Shown: positions 9,178 to 17,740, counted from the stretch's first letter. The stretch is 64,000 nt of DNA from Alterisphingorhabdus sp051668705 (GCF_051668705.1 NZ_CP196351.1:744001-808000); one strand, 5' to 3'. Program-made: numbers and translations. Notes: generated from the letters alone by a model not told the origin.

Positions 9178-10368
9178 CTAGCGTAATGCCTCTGCCAAAC
9201 GTTCCATAAAGACCGCGCCGCGCTGTATTTGTTCGAGCGCGATCCATTCATCCGGCTGATGGGCCTGCTCTATAGAACCCGGACCACAGATCAGCGTCGG
9301 AAAGCCCGCAGCCTGAAACTGGCCGCCCTCTGTGGCATAAGGCACAACGCCGGACGGTTCATTATTGCCGCTCAGTGCTCGCACAAAGGCTTCATTATCT
9401 TCCCCAGCCAAAGGCCCCATTGGCGGGGCATTGGCAATTTCTGTCAGCTGCACGGTGCATTCGGGAAAGCGTGTACTGATGAGGGCGTGTATAGCGTCGC
9501 ATTGCCCGCGAAACGGTTCTAATATGGCGTTGGCATCCAGCCCCGGCGGCGTGCGCAGATCAAATGACACACGCGCTTCACCAGCCAGAATATTTGCAGC
9601 AGTTCCGCCATGCATCTGCCCGATGGTCAGGGTCGCATGCGGAGGATTGAAACCGCTTGATGCCGGTGGGTGTGCGGCCAGATCATCCGATAGCGCCATT
9701 AACTGCGCCATCAATTCAACCGCGATATGATTGGCGGATATTCCCAAATGCGTCAAAGAACTGTGCGCTTCATGACCTGTCACCACCAGCTCATATACAG
9801 CAATGCCTTTATGCCCGTTTATCACCTGCATGGAGCTTGGCTCGCCAACAATGGCCAGTTTCGGCTGTGGCAGTGTTTCTGCCAGCTGAGCGATCATTGC
9901 CGGTGCACCTGTGCAGCCCACTTCCTCATCATAGCTAAAGGCCAGATGGACCGGTTTGCTGCATGATGTGAACAAAGGTACAGCGGCCAGAGCCAGCGCG
10001 ATAAATCCCTTCATGTCAGATGTGCCTCGGCCAAAGAGCCGCTCTTCGCCATTCACTGTTCGCTGCGTCAACGTCCATGGATCGCTGGACCAATTTTGTC
10101 CGTCTATCGGCACCACATCGCTATGGCCTGATAATATTACACCGCCAGCGACCGCAGGGCCGATAGTGGCATAAAGATTGGCCTTGCTCCCATCTGCATT
10201 GCTGACGCGGTGGCTTTCTATGCCATGGCTGGAGAGATAGTCCTCAACCCATTTGACAAGTGCCAAATTGCTGTGCCGCGATGTTGTGTCGAACGCTATC
10301 AGCGTTTCCAGAATGGAAAGCACTTTGCGCATATCCAAGGACGCCGAACGGTTATGGCTTTTGTTCAT
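9178..10368 (-). CDS. argE: Acetylornithine deacetylase
   Basis: A 396-residue M20-family metallopeptidase/deacetylase. Metal and catalytic motifs are in order: SGHSDVVP (about residue 79), RGTSDMKG (about 114) and YDEEVGCTGAP (about 147), with a Gly/Ala-rich dimerisation domain between. ArgE removes the acetyl group of N-acetylornithine in arginine biosynthesis. The C-terminal PYATEGGQFQ and ICGPGSIEQAHQPDEW segments are typical of ArgE rather than of DapE, which supports the assignment. It sits between the AI-2E transporter gene (6-base gap upstream) and gst, so these three are probably one operon. Confidence 0.88.
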   Translation of the reverse strand: MNKSHNRSASLDMRKVLSILETLIAFDTTSRHSNLALVKWVEDYLSSHGIESHRVSNADGSKANLYATIGPAVAGGVILSGHSDVVPIDGQNWSSDPWTLTQRTVNGEERLFGRGTSDMKGFIALALAAVPLFTSCSKPVHLAFSYDEEVGCTGAPAMIAQLAETLPQPKLAIVGEPSSMQVINGHKGIAVYELVVTGHEAHSSLTHLGISANHIAVELMAQLMALSDDLAAHPPASSGFNPPHATLTIGQMHGGTAANILAGEARVSFDLRTPPGLDANAILEPFRGQCDAIHALISTRFPECTVQLTEIANAPPMGPLAGEDNEAFVRALSGNNEPSGVVPYATEGGQFQAAGFPTLICGPGSIEQAHQPDEWIALEQIQRGAVFMERLAEALR

Positions 10369-10373
10369 ATGGC

Positions 10374-11531
10374 CTATTCGGCAGCTTGCGGCTGCGGCAC
10401 ATTATCTTGCAAAGGGGCATATTGCCGCCCATCTTCAGACAAAAGCGCAGCGATTGGGCGCGTATTTGCGCCTTCGGCCAATATCAGCATCATGATGGTG
10501 GTGAAGGGCACGGCCAATATGGCGCCGGGTATGCCCCAAATGGCGCTCCAGAAGGACAGGGCCATCATGATGGAAAAGGCGCTGAGGTTCAATGATTTGC
10601 CCAGCATGCGCGGTTCAATGAAATTGCCAATCACTGTCTGCGCTGCCGTTAGCAAGCCGGTGATGATAAGCGGGATGGTCAAATTGCCAAATTGCGCCAC
10701 GGCAAATAGAGCAGGAAAGGCCACGCCGACAATCGAACCAATATAAGGGATATAGTTGAGCAGGCCGATAATAATCGCCCATAGCACTGCATATTCCAGT
10801 CCGAAGGCTATCATGATTATCAGGCACACAATGCCGAGCAAAATATTGATGAGTGATTTGGTTGCCAGATATTGACCGATATTGATGTTGATCTGCGCAA
10901 CAATATCTAATGTGGCGTTGGCACGCTCATCAGAGCCGAATGCTGTGCAGACTTTTTCTTTAAAGCCGCGAATTTCCGTGGTTAAAAATACGGCATAAAG
11001 CACAGTGATAAACACAAAGCTGCCAAAGCTGCCCAAGGATGACAGGATTGCCTGCAATAGCGCGCCAAAATCTATGGTGGTGAAAAAGCCGACCACACTC
11101 TCATGAATGGAGCCGAGTATAGCATTTTGCCCGCGTTCCAGAGCCTTTTCCGGGTTATCCATCATCGCGCCAGTATCCATGGGCACTGCGGCCTCTGGTG
11201 GCGGGGCAAACCATTGGTTGAACAGACTCTCCAAATTGGCCTCATATTGCGGCAAGCTAGGCCCCAATGTTTCCAAATTGAGAATGAGCAGCATGCTGAT
11301 TGCGTAAACAATGCCTAGGATCAGCGTGATCAAAAACAGATTAAGCACCCATCGCGGGAATTTCTCAAAGCCCGGCAAACGGCCTATCGCTGCTTGCGCG
11401 GCATAAAATATCTGCACCATGATGATGGCGGTGATGATAGGCAATATAAGATCGCGACCAATGTAAAACAGCCAACCAATCAAAATGGCAATGCCCAGTG
11501 AAAAGAATATGGTGCTTAATCTGCTTTGCAT
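10374..11531 (-). CDS. AI-2E family transporter
   Basis: A 385-residue polytopic membrane protein of the AI-2 exporter / PerM superfamily. It has about seven or eight hydrophobic segments and the family-typical GLLNYIPYIGSIVG and the motif PRMLGKSLNLSAF. Family members have been linked to efflux of autoinducer-2 or to Na+/H+ antiport; the substrate here is unknown. It is transcribed away from the lasso-like locus, sharing a 114-base divergent intergenic region. The first 333 or so coding bases lie inside the 1124-bp tandem duplication and are repeated at 12322-12655. The intact copy is this one. Confidence 0.88.
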   Translation of the reverse strand: MQSRLSTIFFSLGIAILIGWLFYIGRDLILPIITAIIMVQIFYAAQAAIGRLPGFEKFPRWVLNLFLITLILGIVYAISMLLILNLETLGPSLPQYEANLESLFNQWFAPPPEAAVPMDTGAMMDNPEKALERGQNAILGSIHESVVGFFTTIDFGALLQAILSSLGSFGSFVFITVLYAVFLTTEIRGFKEKVCTAFGSDERANATLDIVAQININIGQYLATKSLINILLGIVCLIIMIAFGLEYAVLWAIIIGLLNYIPYIGSIVGVAFPALFAVAQFGNLTIPLIITGLLTAAQTVIGNFIEPRMLGKSLNLSAFSIMMALSFWSAIWGIPGAILAVPFTTIMMLILAEGANTRPIAALLSEDGRQYAPLQDNVPQPQAAE

Positions 11532-12321
11532 ATTGGTGTCTTATGCAATTAATACGCTCCTGTCCAGAAACAACTGTTGACTCTCTAAGTAAAAATAGTA
11601 CCCCAATTTTTAATATAAGGTGTGATAAAAAGTGGAGACACCATAATGCAAAATGATCACAATAACGCTGATACTCAAACTGATCTTAAAAAATGGACAC
11701 AGCCAAAATTGATATGTTTGAGCGAAAATATCGTCGAAGCACAAGGCGGACCATTTGCTACTAACGAAGTCACAGTCCCTAGTTTTGGAAGCTTATCCTC
11801 CTAACGGGGCGACGCCGACTTCTCTTCCCTTGATGTTGAATGGCATTCTATGGTCAGCTTGATCTGCGGTCTGCGTAAACCAGCTTTCCATAATTATATG
11901 TCTATTAATGAATTCTCGCATGCACTGGTTGCTGATGATGCTTTGCATGCCCGCGCGAATTTCTCTAATCTGACAATTGGTGATGTCACACTTGCTCTTG
12001 TTGATATAGCACCTTCCGGGCAGCACAAACCACGGCCAGAATGCGGTATTTTCAGTAAACAAGCGGTGCATATCGTTGCTGATTGCCGCCTTTATAATCG
12101 GGATGAGCTGCTGGCTATTGCTAATGGAAGTTCGGATACGGATCTGCGTCTGCAATGTGATGCCGCCTTGATAGCTGCGCTTTACACTAGCAGAGGGGAG
12201 GCAGGGCTTGACGCGCTGCGCGGTGATTTTGCTTTCGCGCTTTATGATGAGGATCAGGATCTCCTGATCCTGCGCCGCGATCATTTTGGTATTCGGCCGC
12301 TATATCATAGCAAGAGCGCCA
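11198..12321. repeat. Tandem duplication, copy 1 (1124 bp)
   Basis: First copy of a direct tandem duplication with period exactly 1124 bases. It carries the 5' part of the AI-2E transporter gene, the divergent intergenic region, the small precursor gene and the first 160 codons of the cyclase. Both ends and the middle junction share the heptamer GTGGCGG (11198-11204, 12322-12328, 13446-13452), consistent with microhomology-mediated duplication. Comparing copies by eye gives five substitutions, at 11280, 11400, 11433, 11444 and 11621. The first four are silent in the transporter and the last is in the intergenic region. Confidence 0.95.
11646..11804 (+). CDS. Putative lasso peptide precursor, copy 1
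   Basis: A 52-residue peptide (60 if counted from an in-frame start at 11622) preceded by GGAG eight bases before the ATG at 11646. The leader contains WTQPKL, matching the YxxPxL element that the RRE of lasso leader peptidases recognises. Counting from it as in known leaders (YxxPxLx3Gx5Tx) places the core at GGPFATNEVTVPSFGSLSS, 19 residues, with Gly1 and Glu8 suited to an 8-residue macrolactam ring. Two deviations are visible: Ser instead of Gly in mid-leader, and Ala instead of the usual Thr at position -2. It is identical in sequence to the second copy and is followed, after 45 bases, by the truncated cyclase fragment. Confidence 0.72.
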   Translation: MQNDHNNADTQTDLKKWTQPKLICLSENIVEAQGGPFATNEVTVPSFGSLSS

Positions 12322-12431
12322 GTGGCGGGGCAAACCATTGGTTGAACAGACTCTCCAAATTGGCCTCATATTGCGGCAAGCTAGGCCCCAATGTTTCCAA
12401 ATTAAGAATGAGCAGCATGCTGATTGCGTAA
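11850..12431 (+). pseudogene. Truncated asparagine-synthetase-like cyclase, chimeric 3' end
   Basis: The first 160 codons are identical to the intact cyclase at 12974-14935 and cover the class II glutamine-amidotransferase-like N-terminal domain. The duplication junction at 12322-12328 then replaces the synthetase domain. The frame runs on for 33 more codons through the antisense of the duplicated transporter fragment and stops at 12431. It lacks the PP-loop and the WGGD motif, so it cannot cyclise a peptide. It may still be expressed, because the upstream precursor and its spacing are intact. I treat it as a by-product of the tandem duplication. Confidence 0.9.
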
Positions 12432-12655
12432 ACAATGCCTAGGATCAGCGTGATCAAAAACAGATTAAGCACCCATCGCGGGAATTTCTCAAAGCCCGGC
12501 AAACGGCCTATCGCTGCTTGCGCCGCATAAAATATCTGCACCATGATGATGGCGGTAATGATAGGCAGTATAAGATCGCGACCAATGTAAAACAGCCAAC
12601 CAATCAAAATGGCAATGCCCAGTGAAAAGAATATGGTGCTTAATCTGCTTTGCAT
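12305..12655 (-). pseudogene. Truncated AI-2E transporter 5' fragment (duplicate)
   Basis: The ATG at 12655 and about 111 following codons repeat the start of the transporter gene at 10374-11531 with no amino-acid change. At the junction the frame runs into antisense cyclase sequence and stops after five foreign codons. Only the first two or three membrane segments remain, so the product is probably non-functional or toxic if made. It keeps the duplicated divergent promoter region shared with precursor copy 2. The four base differences from the parent copy are all synonymous. Confidence 0.92.
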
Positions 12656-13445
12656 ATTGGTGTCTTATGCAATTAATACGCTCCTGTCCAGAAACAACTG
12701 TTGACTCTCTAAGTAAAAATAGTACCCCAATTTTTAATATAAGGCGTGATAAAAAGTGGAGACACCATAATGCAAAATGATCACAATAACGCTGATACTC
12801 AAACTGATCTTAAAAAATGGACACAGCCAAAATTGATATGTTTGAGCGAAAATATCGTCGAAGCACAAGGCGGACCATTTGCTACTAACGAAGTCACAGT
12901 CCCTAGTTTTGGAAGCTTATCCTCCTAACGGGGCGACGCCGACTTCTCTTCCCTTGATGTTGAATGGCATTCTATGGTCAGCTTGATCTGCGGTCTGCGT
13001 AAACCAGCTTTCCATAATTATATGTCTATTAATGAATTCTCGCATGCACTGGTTGCTGATGATGCTTTGCATGCCCGCGCGAATTTCTCTAATCTGACAA
13101 TTGGTGATGTCACACTTGCTCTTGTTGATATAGCACCTTCCGGGCAGCACAAACCACGGCCAGAATGCGGTATTTTCAGTAAACAAGCGGTGCATATCGT
13201 TGCTGATTGCCGCCTTTATAATCGGGATGAGCTGCTGGCTATTGCTAATGGAAGTTCGGATACGGATCTGCGTCTGCAATGTGATGCCGCCTTGATAGCT
13301 GCGCTTTACACTAGCAGAGGGGAGGCAGGGCTTGACGCGCTGCGCGGTGATTTTGCTTTCGCGCTTTATGATGAGGATCAGGATCTCCTGATCCTGCGCC
13401 GCGATCATTTTGGTATTCGGCCGCTATATCATAGCAAGAGCGCCA
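12322..13445. repeat. Tandem duplication, copy 2 (1124 bp)
   Basis: Second copy of the 1124-bp unit, directly abutting copy 1. It supplies the precursor gene and the 5' third of the cyclase that continues intact beyond 13452. The right border is the GTGGCGG heptamer at 13446-13452. All five differences from copy 1 fall in the first 424 bases of the unit. The remaining 700 bases, with the precursor and cyclase start, appear identical. Confidence 0.95.
12770..12928 (+). CDS. Putative lasso peptide precursor, copy 2
   Basis: Identical in amino acids and, as read by eye, in bases to the copy at 11646-11804. It has the same GGAG site before the ATG. The leader WxxPxL element, the predicted GGPFATNE ring segment and a Ser-rich tail are the same. 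This copy lies directly upstream of the intact cyclase gene, with which it shares its reading frame: only its TAA and 14 further codons separate the two coding regions in frame. The pair would be the functional precursor-cyclase unit. Processing enzymes (B1/RRE and B2 peptidase) and an exporter were not found nearby. Confidence 0.72.
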   Translation: MQNDHNNADTQTDLKKWTQPKLICLSENIVEAQGGPFATNEVTVPSFGSLSS

Positions 13446-14935
13446 GTGGCGGTTTTGCCTTTGCCTCTCTAGTACGCGCATTTACTGGCTCAGGTCTTGT
13501 TAAAGCCGAACGCGACTGGAAAACGTCATTCGATTATTTGGGCCGCAATGCACATTTGGGCAGCGGCACCATGGTAAAGGGTGTAAAATTATTACCTGCC
13601 GCCAGCCAGCTAACAATTTCGCCTTCAGGATTTACGCACAAAAAATATTGGCAGCTTAAACCACCAAAATTGCCGAAGCAGAATCCGGATTATAATATAT
13701 GGTGCGCTGGTTTGAAACAGCGATTTGAGAAGGCGGTGGCGGTTCGCTTGCCCGATCATGGACCTGTAGCAAGTGAGCTTTCTGCCGGACTTGATGCGGG
13801 AGGGATTACAGCAACCGCAGCTAATTTGCTACGTGGTGATGACCAGCATGTTGATGCCTTTATTGGCACCATTTCTGACAGTTGTGACCCTGAACTATTT
13901 GTTGATGAAAGCCATGTTGCGCAGGATATTGTTGCCGCGTCTAACCGCATTACCATGACCAAAGTTCCCCACGCTATGGATGACCCAAGCGTGATGCATC
14001 AGCCAGAGCCCGACCGGATAGAGGGTGGTTATGTCAAGCGTGAAGAACGGACATGCGCATTGGCAGCACAAAATGGTTCTGACAGCATATTGTGCGGATG
14101 GGGCGGTGACCAATCGGTCACCTATTTGGGTCATCAGGCATTTTCCCATGCACTACGTCGCGGTAATTTTGCCCATGTTTGGGGTGATGTTAGACATTTT
14201 TATAAACAGGGCGGCATTGCTCGTGCGGGCACGCGTGCGGCCAGCATCATATTCACGGCTGCACTGTCCATGGGTTGGTCACGCTCACTGCGCAAGCGCT
14301 GGCGTGGGGAGGCTGACATGGGAGAAGCCCAAAGGGATGGGGCTTCCCTACGTTCGCGCTATAAACCCGCGCCGCTTCGCGACCATGATGGTGGCAATGT
14401 TACGCAAAGCCAGATTGCCGGACTAAACCAGATTGCCAATTCGGGCCGTCTTAACAGCATGGCCGCAACATCTGCACGTTATGGGGTGCAATATAGTTTT
14501 CCCATGTTGGATGTTAATCTGGTGGAATATATGCTGACCTGCCCTCCGGAATTTATCTCTGACAGATATATGCGGCGTAAGGTTTTCCGCACCATCATGC
14601 GCGATGTATTGCCGGATTCTGTGCGTCTGCGTGAACAGAAAATGCTGCCTGCGCCGCAATTGCCGCTGCGTATATCAGAGAATAAGGCGAATTACCTTAG
14701 ACGGCTCGCTATCTTGGAAAAAGACGAGCGACTGCATCAATATATAGATTTTGCCAATATTAGGCGTAAGCTGGAGGCATTACCCGATGCTGATAGCATG
14801 CGGCTAATGTTTCGCAAAAATGCGGAGCAGGGCAAACAGAGCCGGCCCGGCAATCTTAACGCCAGTTTTTTGGCGGTGGGACGCGCCGAAATGTTGCAAA
14901 AGTGGCTGGATGAGGACGGCTCGCCAGATTTTTAA
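12974..14935 (+). CDS. Asparagine-synthetase-like protein, lasso cyclase candidate
   Basis: A 653-residue protein with an N-terminal class II glutamine-amidotransferase-like domain (residues about 1-165; DCRLYNRDEL, GDFAFALYD, RDHFGIRPLY) and a C-terminal asparagine synthase domain (about 240-600). CGWGGDQ at 374-380 matches the GxGGDE element of the family. There is no Cys directly after the start Met, so glutaminase activity is unlikely, as in lasso cyclases. The PP-loop reads SAGLDAGG (270-277) instead of SGGxDSS, an unusual change in the pyrophosphate-binding loop. Its position after a small precursor gene supports macrolactam formation on the core peptide; this is inferred. The ribosome binding site is weak, so coupling to the precursor is possible. 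Confidence 0.8.
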   Translation: MVSLICGLRKPAFHNYMSINEFSHALVADDALHARANFSNLTIGDVTLALVDIAPSGQHKPRPECGIFSKQAVHIVADCRLYNRDELLAIANGSSDTDLRLQCDAALIAALYTSRGEAGLDALRGDFAFALYDEDQDLLILRRDHFGIRPLYHSKSASGGFAFASLVRAFTGSGLVKAERDWKTSFDYLGRNAHLGSGTMVKGVKLLPAASQLTISPSGFTHKKYWQLKPPKLPKQNPDYNIWCAGLKQRFEKAVAVRLPDHGPVASELSAGLDAGGITATAANLLRGDDQHVDAFIGTISDSCDPELFVDESHVAQDIVAASNRITMTKVPHAMDDPSVMHQPEPDRIEGGYVKREERTCALAAQNGSDSILCGWGGDQSVTYLGHQAFSHALRRGNFAHVWGDVRHFYKQGGIARAGTRAASIIFTAALSMGWSRSLRKRWRGEADMGEAQRDGASLRSRYKPAPLRDHDGGNVTQSQIAGLNQIANSGRLNSMAATSARYGVQYSFPMLDVNLVEYMLTCPPEFISDRYMRRKVFRTIMRDVLPDSVRLREQKMLPAPQLPLRISENKANYLRRLAILEKDERLHQYIDFANIRRKLEALPDADSMRLMFRKNAEQGKQSRPGNLNASFLAVGRAEMLQKWLDEDGSPDF

Positions 14936-14948
14936 CAATAGCGGTCCA

Positions 14949-16808
14949 TCACCCCTTTACGCTTTTTATCCAGCTGCGGATTTTTTTCTCCAATACACTC
15001 ATCGGCAGAGCGCCGGTGTTGAGGACTTGGTCATGGAAATCGCGGGGATCAAATTTGTCACCCAGTTCTGTCTGCGCTTCGGCCTTGAGACGCTGGATTG
15101 TCAAAGCGCCGATTTTATAGGCCAGCGCTTGTGACGGAATAGCGATATAGCGCTCTACCTCTGCGGTCGCATCGGTTTCGCCCATACTGCTATTGTCCAG
15201 CATATATTGAATGGCCTGCTCACGGGTCCAGCCTTTGCTGTGCAGACCGGTATCAACCACCAGTCGCATGGCGCGCAGCATTTCATCATCAAAATGGCCA
15301 AGGCGTTGATAAGGGTCATCAAACAGCCCCATGGGGAAGCCCAGTTTTTCTGAATAGAGCGCCCAGCCTTCAACATAAGCAGTGTTACCGCCAAAACGCA
15401 TGAAATTGGGTAGCGCTGCATTTTCTTGCGCAAGGCTTATCTGGAAGTGGTGACCAGGCGCGCCTTCATGGAGATAGAGCGTGGTGATACCCGGCGTGGT
15501 GCGACTGGGCAGATCATAAGCGTTGAAATAGAAGATGCCCGGGCGTGATCCGTCGGGCGTACCTGACTGATAGGAGCCGCCAGCCTCAAACTTCTCACGG
15601 AAAGGTTCGTAGGGGCGGATTTCTAACGATGTTTTGGGCAATACTTTGAATTGTGTGGAGATAACCTTGTCAACTTGCGCGCCCATATCATAATAACGCT
15701 GCGTCAGACTCTCGCGGCTTTTGGGCTTAAATTGTGGGTCAGTACGAATAAAGTCGAAAAACTCTTTCAACGTGCCTTCAAAGCCGACTTCGTTTTTAAT
15801 CGCATCCATATCGCCAAGCACGCGCTTCACTTCACTGAGTCCCAGATTGTGAATTTCATCTGCTGTCAGGGGCAGGGTGGTGGTTTGCTCAATAAGATAT
15901 TGGTATAATGTGTCGCCGCCTTTCATATAAGACAGGCCAACCCCTTCACGGGCATCATCCAGATAATCATCGCGCAGATAATCGCGCAGCCGTGTATAGG
16001 CAGGGTAAATACCGTCCGCGATAATTGCACGATACTCCGCAGTCAGGCGGGCGCGGTCAGCTTCGCTCATATCTTCTGGGAAGTTTTGAACCGGAGCGAA
16101 ATATGGGCTTTCTTCAATAGGCTGCGCTAGCTGTGTATCCAGCTGCTCAATGACATTGCGAATGGTCAATTTCGTCTCAACAACGCCTGAGGCCTGACCT
16201 TTTTTGAAAAGGCCGATGGCACGGTCCATGATCGTGATAAACTGGCTATGCCGCTTCAGATTGTTTTCATAATCGGTTACCGTTTTGAAAGGCGCCGCGC
16301 CTTTGCCCGATGCAAAGGTTGGGTAAAATGTGTGCAGACCAAAAAAGTGGTTGATCGGACGGACATCAAGGAGCGGTAATATCTCCTCGCTCAGCCCTTT
16401 CACCGTAACTTCCTGATTGCGTTGAAATACGTCATAAGCAATGGCATCGACTGCATTGAGTTGGCTTTTGTCAATGCTCGCCAATGCTGCAAGATTTTCC
16501 ATCGCAGCTTTGCGTTCTGCATCATTATAGGCGTCAGTGAAAAAGTCGCCCAATTGGTCAGCATAGCGCATATCACCGCGGAACAACGCGCTTAAAGGGT
16601 TGCGTTTTAGCGACGCCTCATCATCAGCGGCAAAAATGGCTCGCAGTTTTTCCCCTTCGGTAGCTGTTTGCGCCTCGGACGCATCCTGAGCAGAGCCAGC
16701 AGCCAAAGCAGTCACTGCGACCGGCCCGACAGTGCCATTATTGCTGCAACCAGTAAGCACCAGAGCCATAAGAGCGGGGGAAAGAGCGAGCGTTGATAAT
16801 TTTTGCAT
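14949..16808 (-). CDS. DUF885 family lipoprotein, putative metallopeptidase
   Basis: A 619-residue protein with a lipoprotein signal peptide: hydrophobic residues 5-18 ending in LTGC, whose Cys would be lipidated. The DUF885 hallmark HEGAPGHH lies near residue 446, a variant zinc-peptidase motif, followed by the family-typical YVEGWALYSE. It is probably periplasmic and membrane-anchored. Members are proposed carboxypeptidase-like enzymes, but the substrate is unknown. ATG 16808 is preferred because AAGGA lies 7 bases upstream; 16814 is nearly equivalent. It converges on the cyclase gene with only 13 bases between stops. Confidence 0.87.
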   Translation of the reverse strand: MQKLSTLALSPALMALVLTGCSNNGTVGPVAVTALAAGSAQDASEAQTATEGEKLRAIFAADDEASLKRNPLSALFRGDMRYADQLGDFFTDAYNDAERKAAMENLAALASIDKSQLNAVDAIAYDVFQRNQEVTVKGLSEEILPLLDVRPINHFFGLHTFYPTFASGKGAAPFKTVTDYENNLKRHSQFITIMDRAIGLFKKGQASGVVETKLTIRNVIEQLDTQLAQPIEESPYFAPVQNFPEDMSEADRARLTAEYRAIIADGIYPAYTRLRDYLRDDYLDDAREGVGLSYMKGGDTLYQYLIEQTTTLPLTADEIHNLGLSEVKRVLGDMDAIKNEVGFEGTLKEFFDFIRTDPQFKPKSRESLTQRYYDMGAQVDKVISTQFKVLPKTSLEIRPYEPFREKFEAGGSYQSGTPDGSRPGIFYFNAYDLPSRTTPGITTLYLHEGAPGHHFQISLAQENAALPNFMRFGGNTAYVEGWALYSEKLGFPMGLFDDPYQRLGHFDDEMLRAMRLVVDTGLHSKGWTREQAIQYMLDNSSMGETDATAEVERYIAIPSQALAYKIGALTIQRLKAEAQTELGDKFDPRDFHDQVLNTGALPMSVLEKKIRSWIKSVKG

Positions 16809-16999
16809 GTTCATGTCCTTGCCGATGAATATGTTGGGCCTAATGAATATATCGGCCAAATATGTTCAGGCGGCAAATATATGCCAGCCTTTAGATAGCG
16901 CAGAATAGAGCCTATTAGCCGGTTAAGTGCAATGCCATAGGCGGCTTTCAGCCGATAGATATTAGGTGTTCGTCGAACAGCCTCATAATATGTTCTTAA

Positions 17000-17671
17000 T
17001 CACGCCCAACGGCGTTCGCGAAACCAATTGGTAAAGACATATTTCGTTCCCATTTCGACGGGTGACCCGATGTGCAGGGTATTGGGGTTGGGTGTGCCAT
17101 CGACTTTCATATTGTTCCAAGTCAGCAACATGCCCTGACGTGGACTGACAGACATGCCCAGTGTCGGAAATGTCGTTGCACCGCCCTTAGAGGGTTGGTT
17201 AAGATACACCATGGCAGTCCAGCTGCGTTGACCAGCACCTGCCATTTCATCTGCCCAATAATATGTATTGGGATGGAAGTAGTCTTGATGTTGTTTATAT
17301 TGCTGACCTGTTCGGTAGCGCTGCCCCTGAATAGTCTCTCCATTATTGACATCAAGACCTAATAGGTCGGCAACCTGCTGCGAAATTCGAGCGATATCGG
17401 CGTTATCACGGTCAAAATTGCAGCTTGAGCTTGTACGATATCCTTCTTGCTCTGTTCCTTTGTAAAGAGTGGAGGGAACAGCTTCATTGTCGATAATATC
17501 GATAAGCAGCTTGCAGTCAGCCGGATTGAGAAAATTCTGCGCATAGTAAATCTGTGCCTTATCGACAGCCACTTTTTGAACCGACGGGTTTGCATCCAGA
17601 CGCTTTCCGACGGATTGCCCAATTCTGATCAGCTCTTCAATATTAGGGGAGGGTGTTTTTACGCCTTGCAT
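17000..17671 (-). CDS. 2OG-Fe(II) oxygenase, prolyl 4-hydroxylase-like
   Basis: A 223-residue protein of the 2-oxoglutarate/Fe(II) dioxygenase superfamily. The iron ligands are visible as HQD (in KQHQDYF) and the distal His in TLHIG; the 2OG-binding basic residue is in GTKYVFTNWFRE. The order and the ending RERRW are typical of bacterial prolyl 4-hydroxylase-like proteins. It would hydroxylate a protein or peptide side chain in the cytoplasm; the target is unknown. The ATG at 17671 has AAGGA upstream, while a TTG eight codons earlier has none. It lies near the lasso-like locus but on the opposite strand, separated by DUF885. Confidence 0.85.
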   Translation of the reverse strand: MQGVKTPSPNIEELIRIGQSVGKRLDANPSVQKVAVDKAQIYYAQNFLNPADCKLLIDIIDNEAVPSTLYKGTEQEGYRTSSSCNFDRDNADIARISQQVADLLGLDVNNGETIQGQRYRTGQQYKQHQDYFHPNTYYWADEMAGAGQRSWTAMVYLNQPSKGGATTFPTLGMSVSPRQGMLLTWNNMKVDGTPNPNTLHIGSPVEMGTKYVFTNWFRERRWA

Positions 17672-17740
17672 TTCCAATTGATCCTTGGTCAACAATGTAT
17701 ATTGCGTGGATGATAATGCGGTGTCTTATCGCCTCAGCGA

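Noticed and set aside
11577..11616. Sigma-70 promoter (TTGACT ... TAATAT) for the precursor gene
   Set aside because: The spacing between the two elements is 28 bases, too long for a standard promoter; no better pair found.
11205..13445. Insertion sequence or transposon as the cause of the duplication
   Set aside because: No transposase, terminal inverted repeats or target-site duplication; borders show only 7-bp microhomology.
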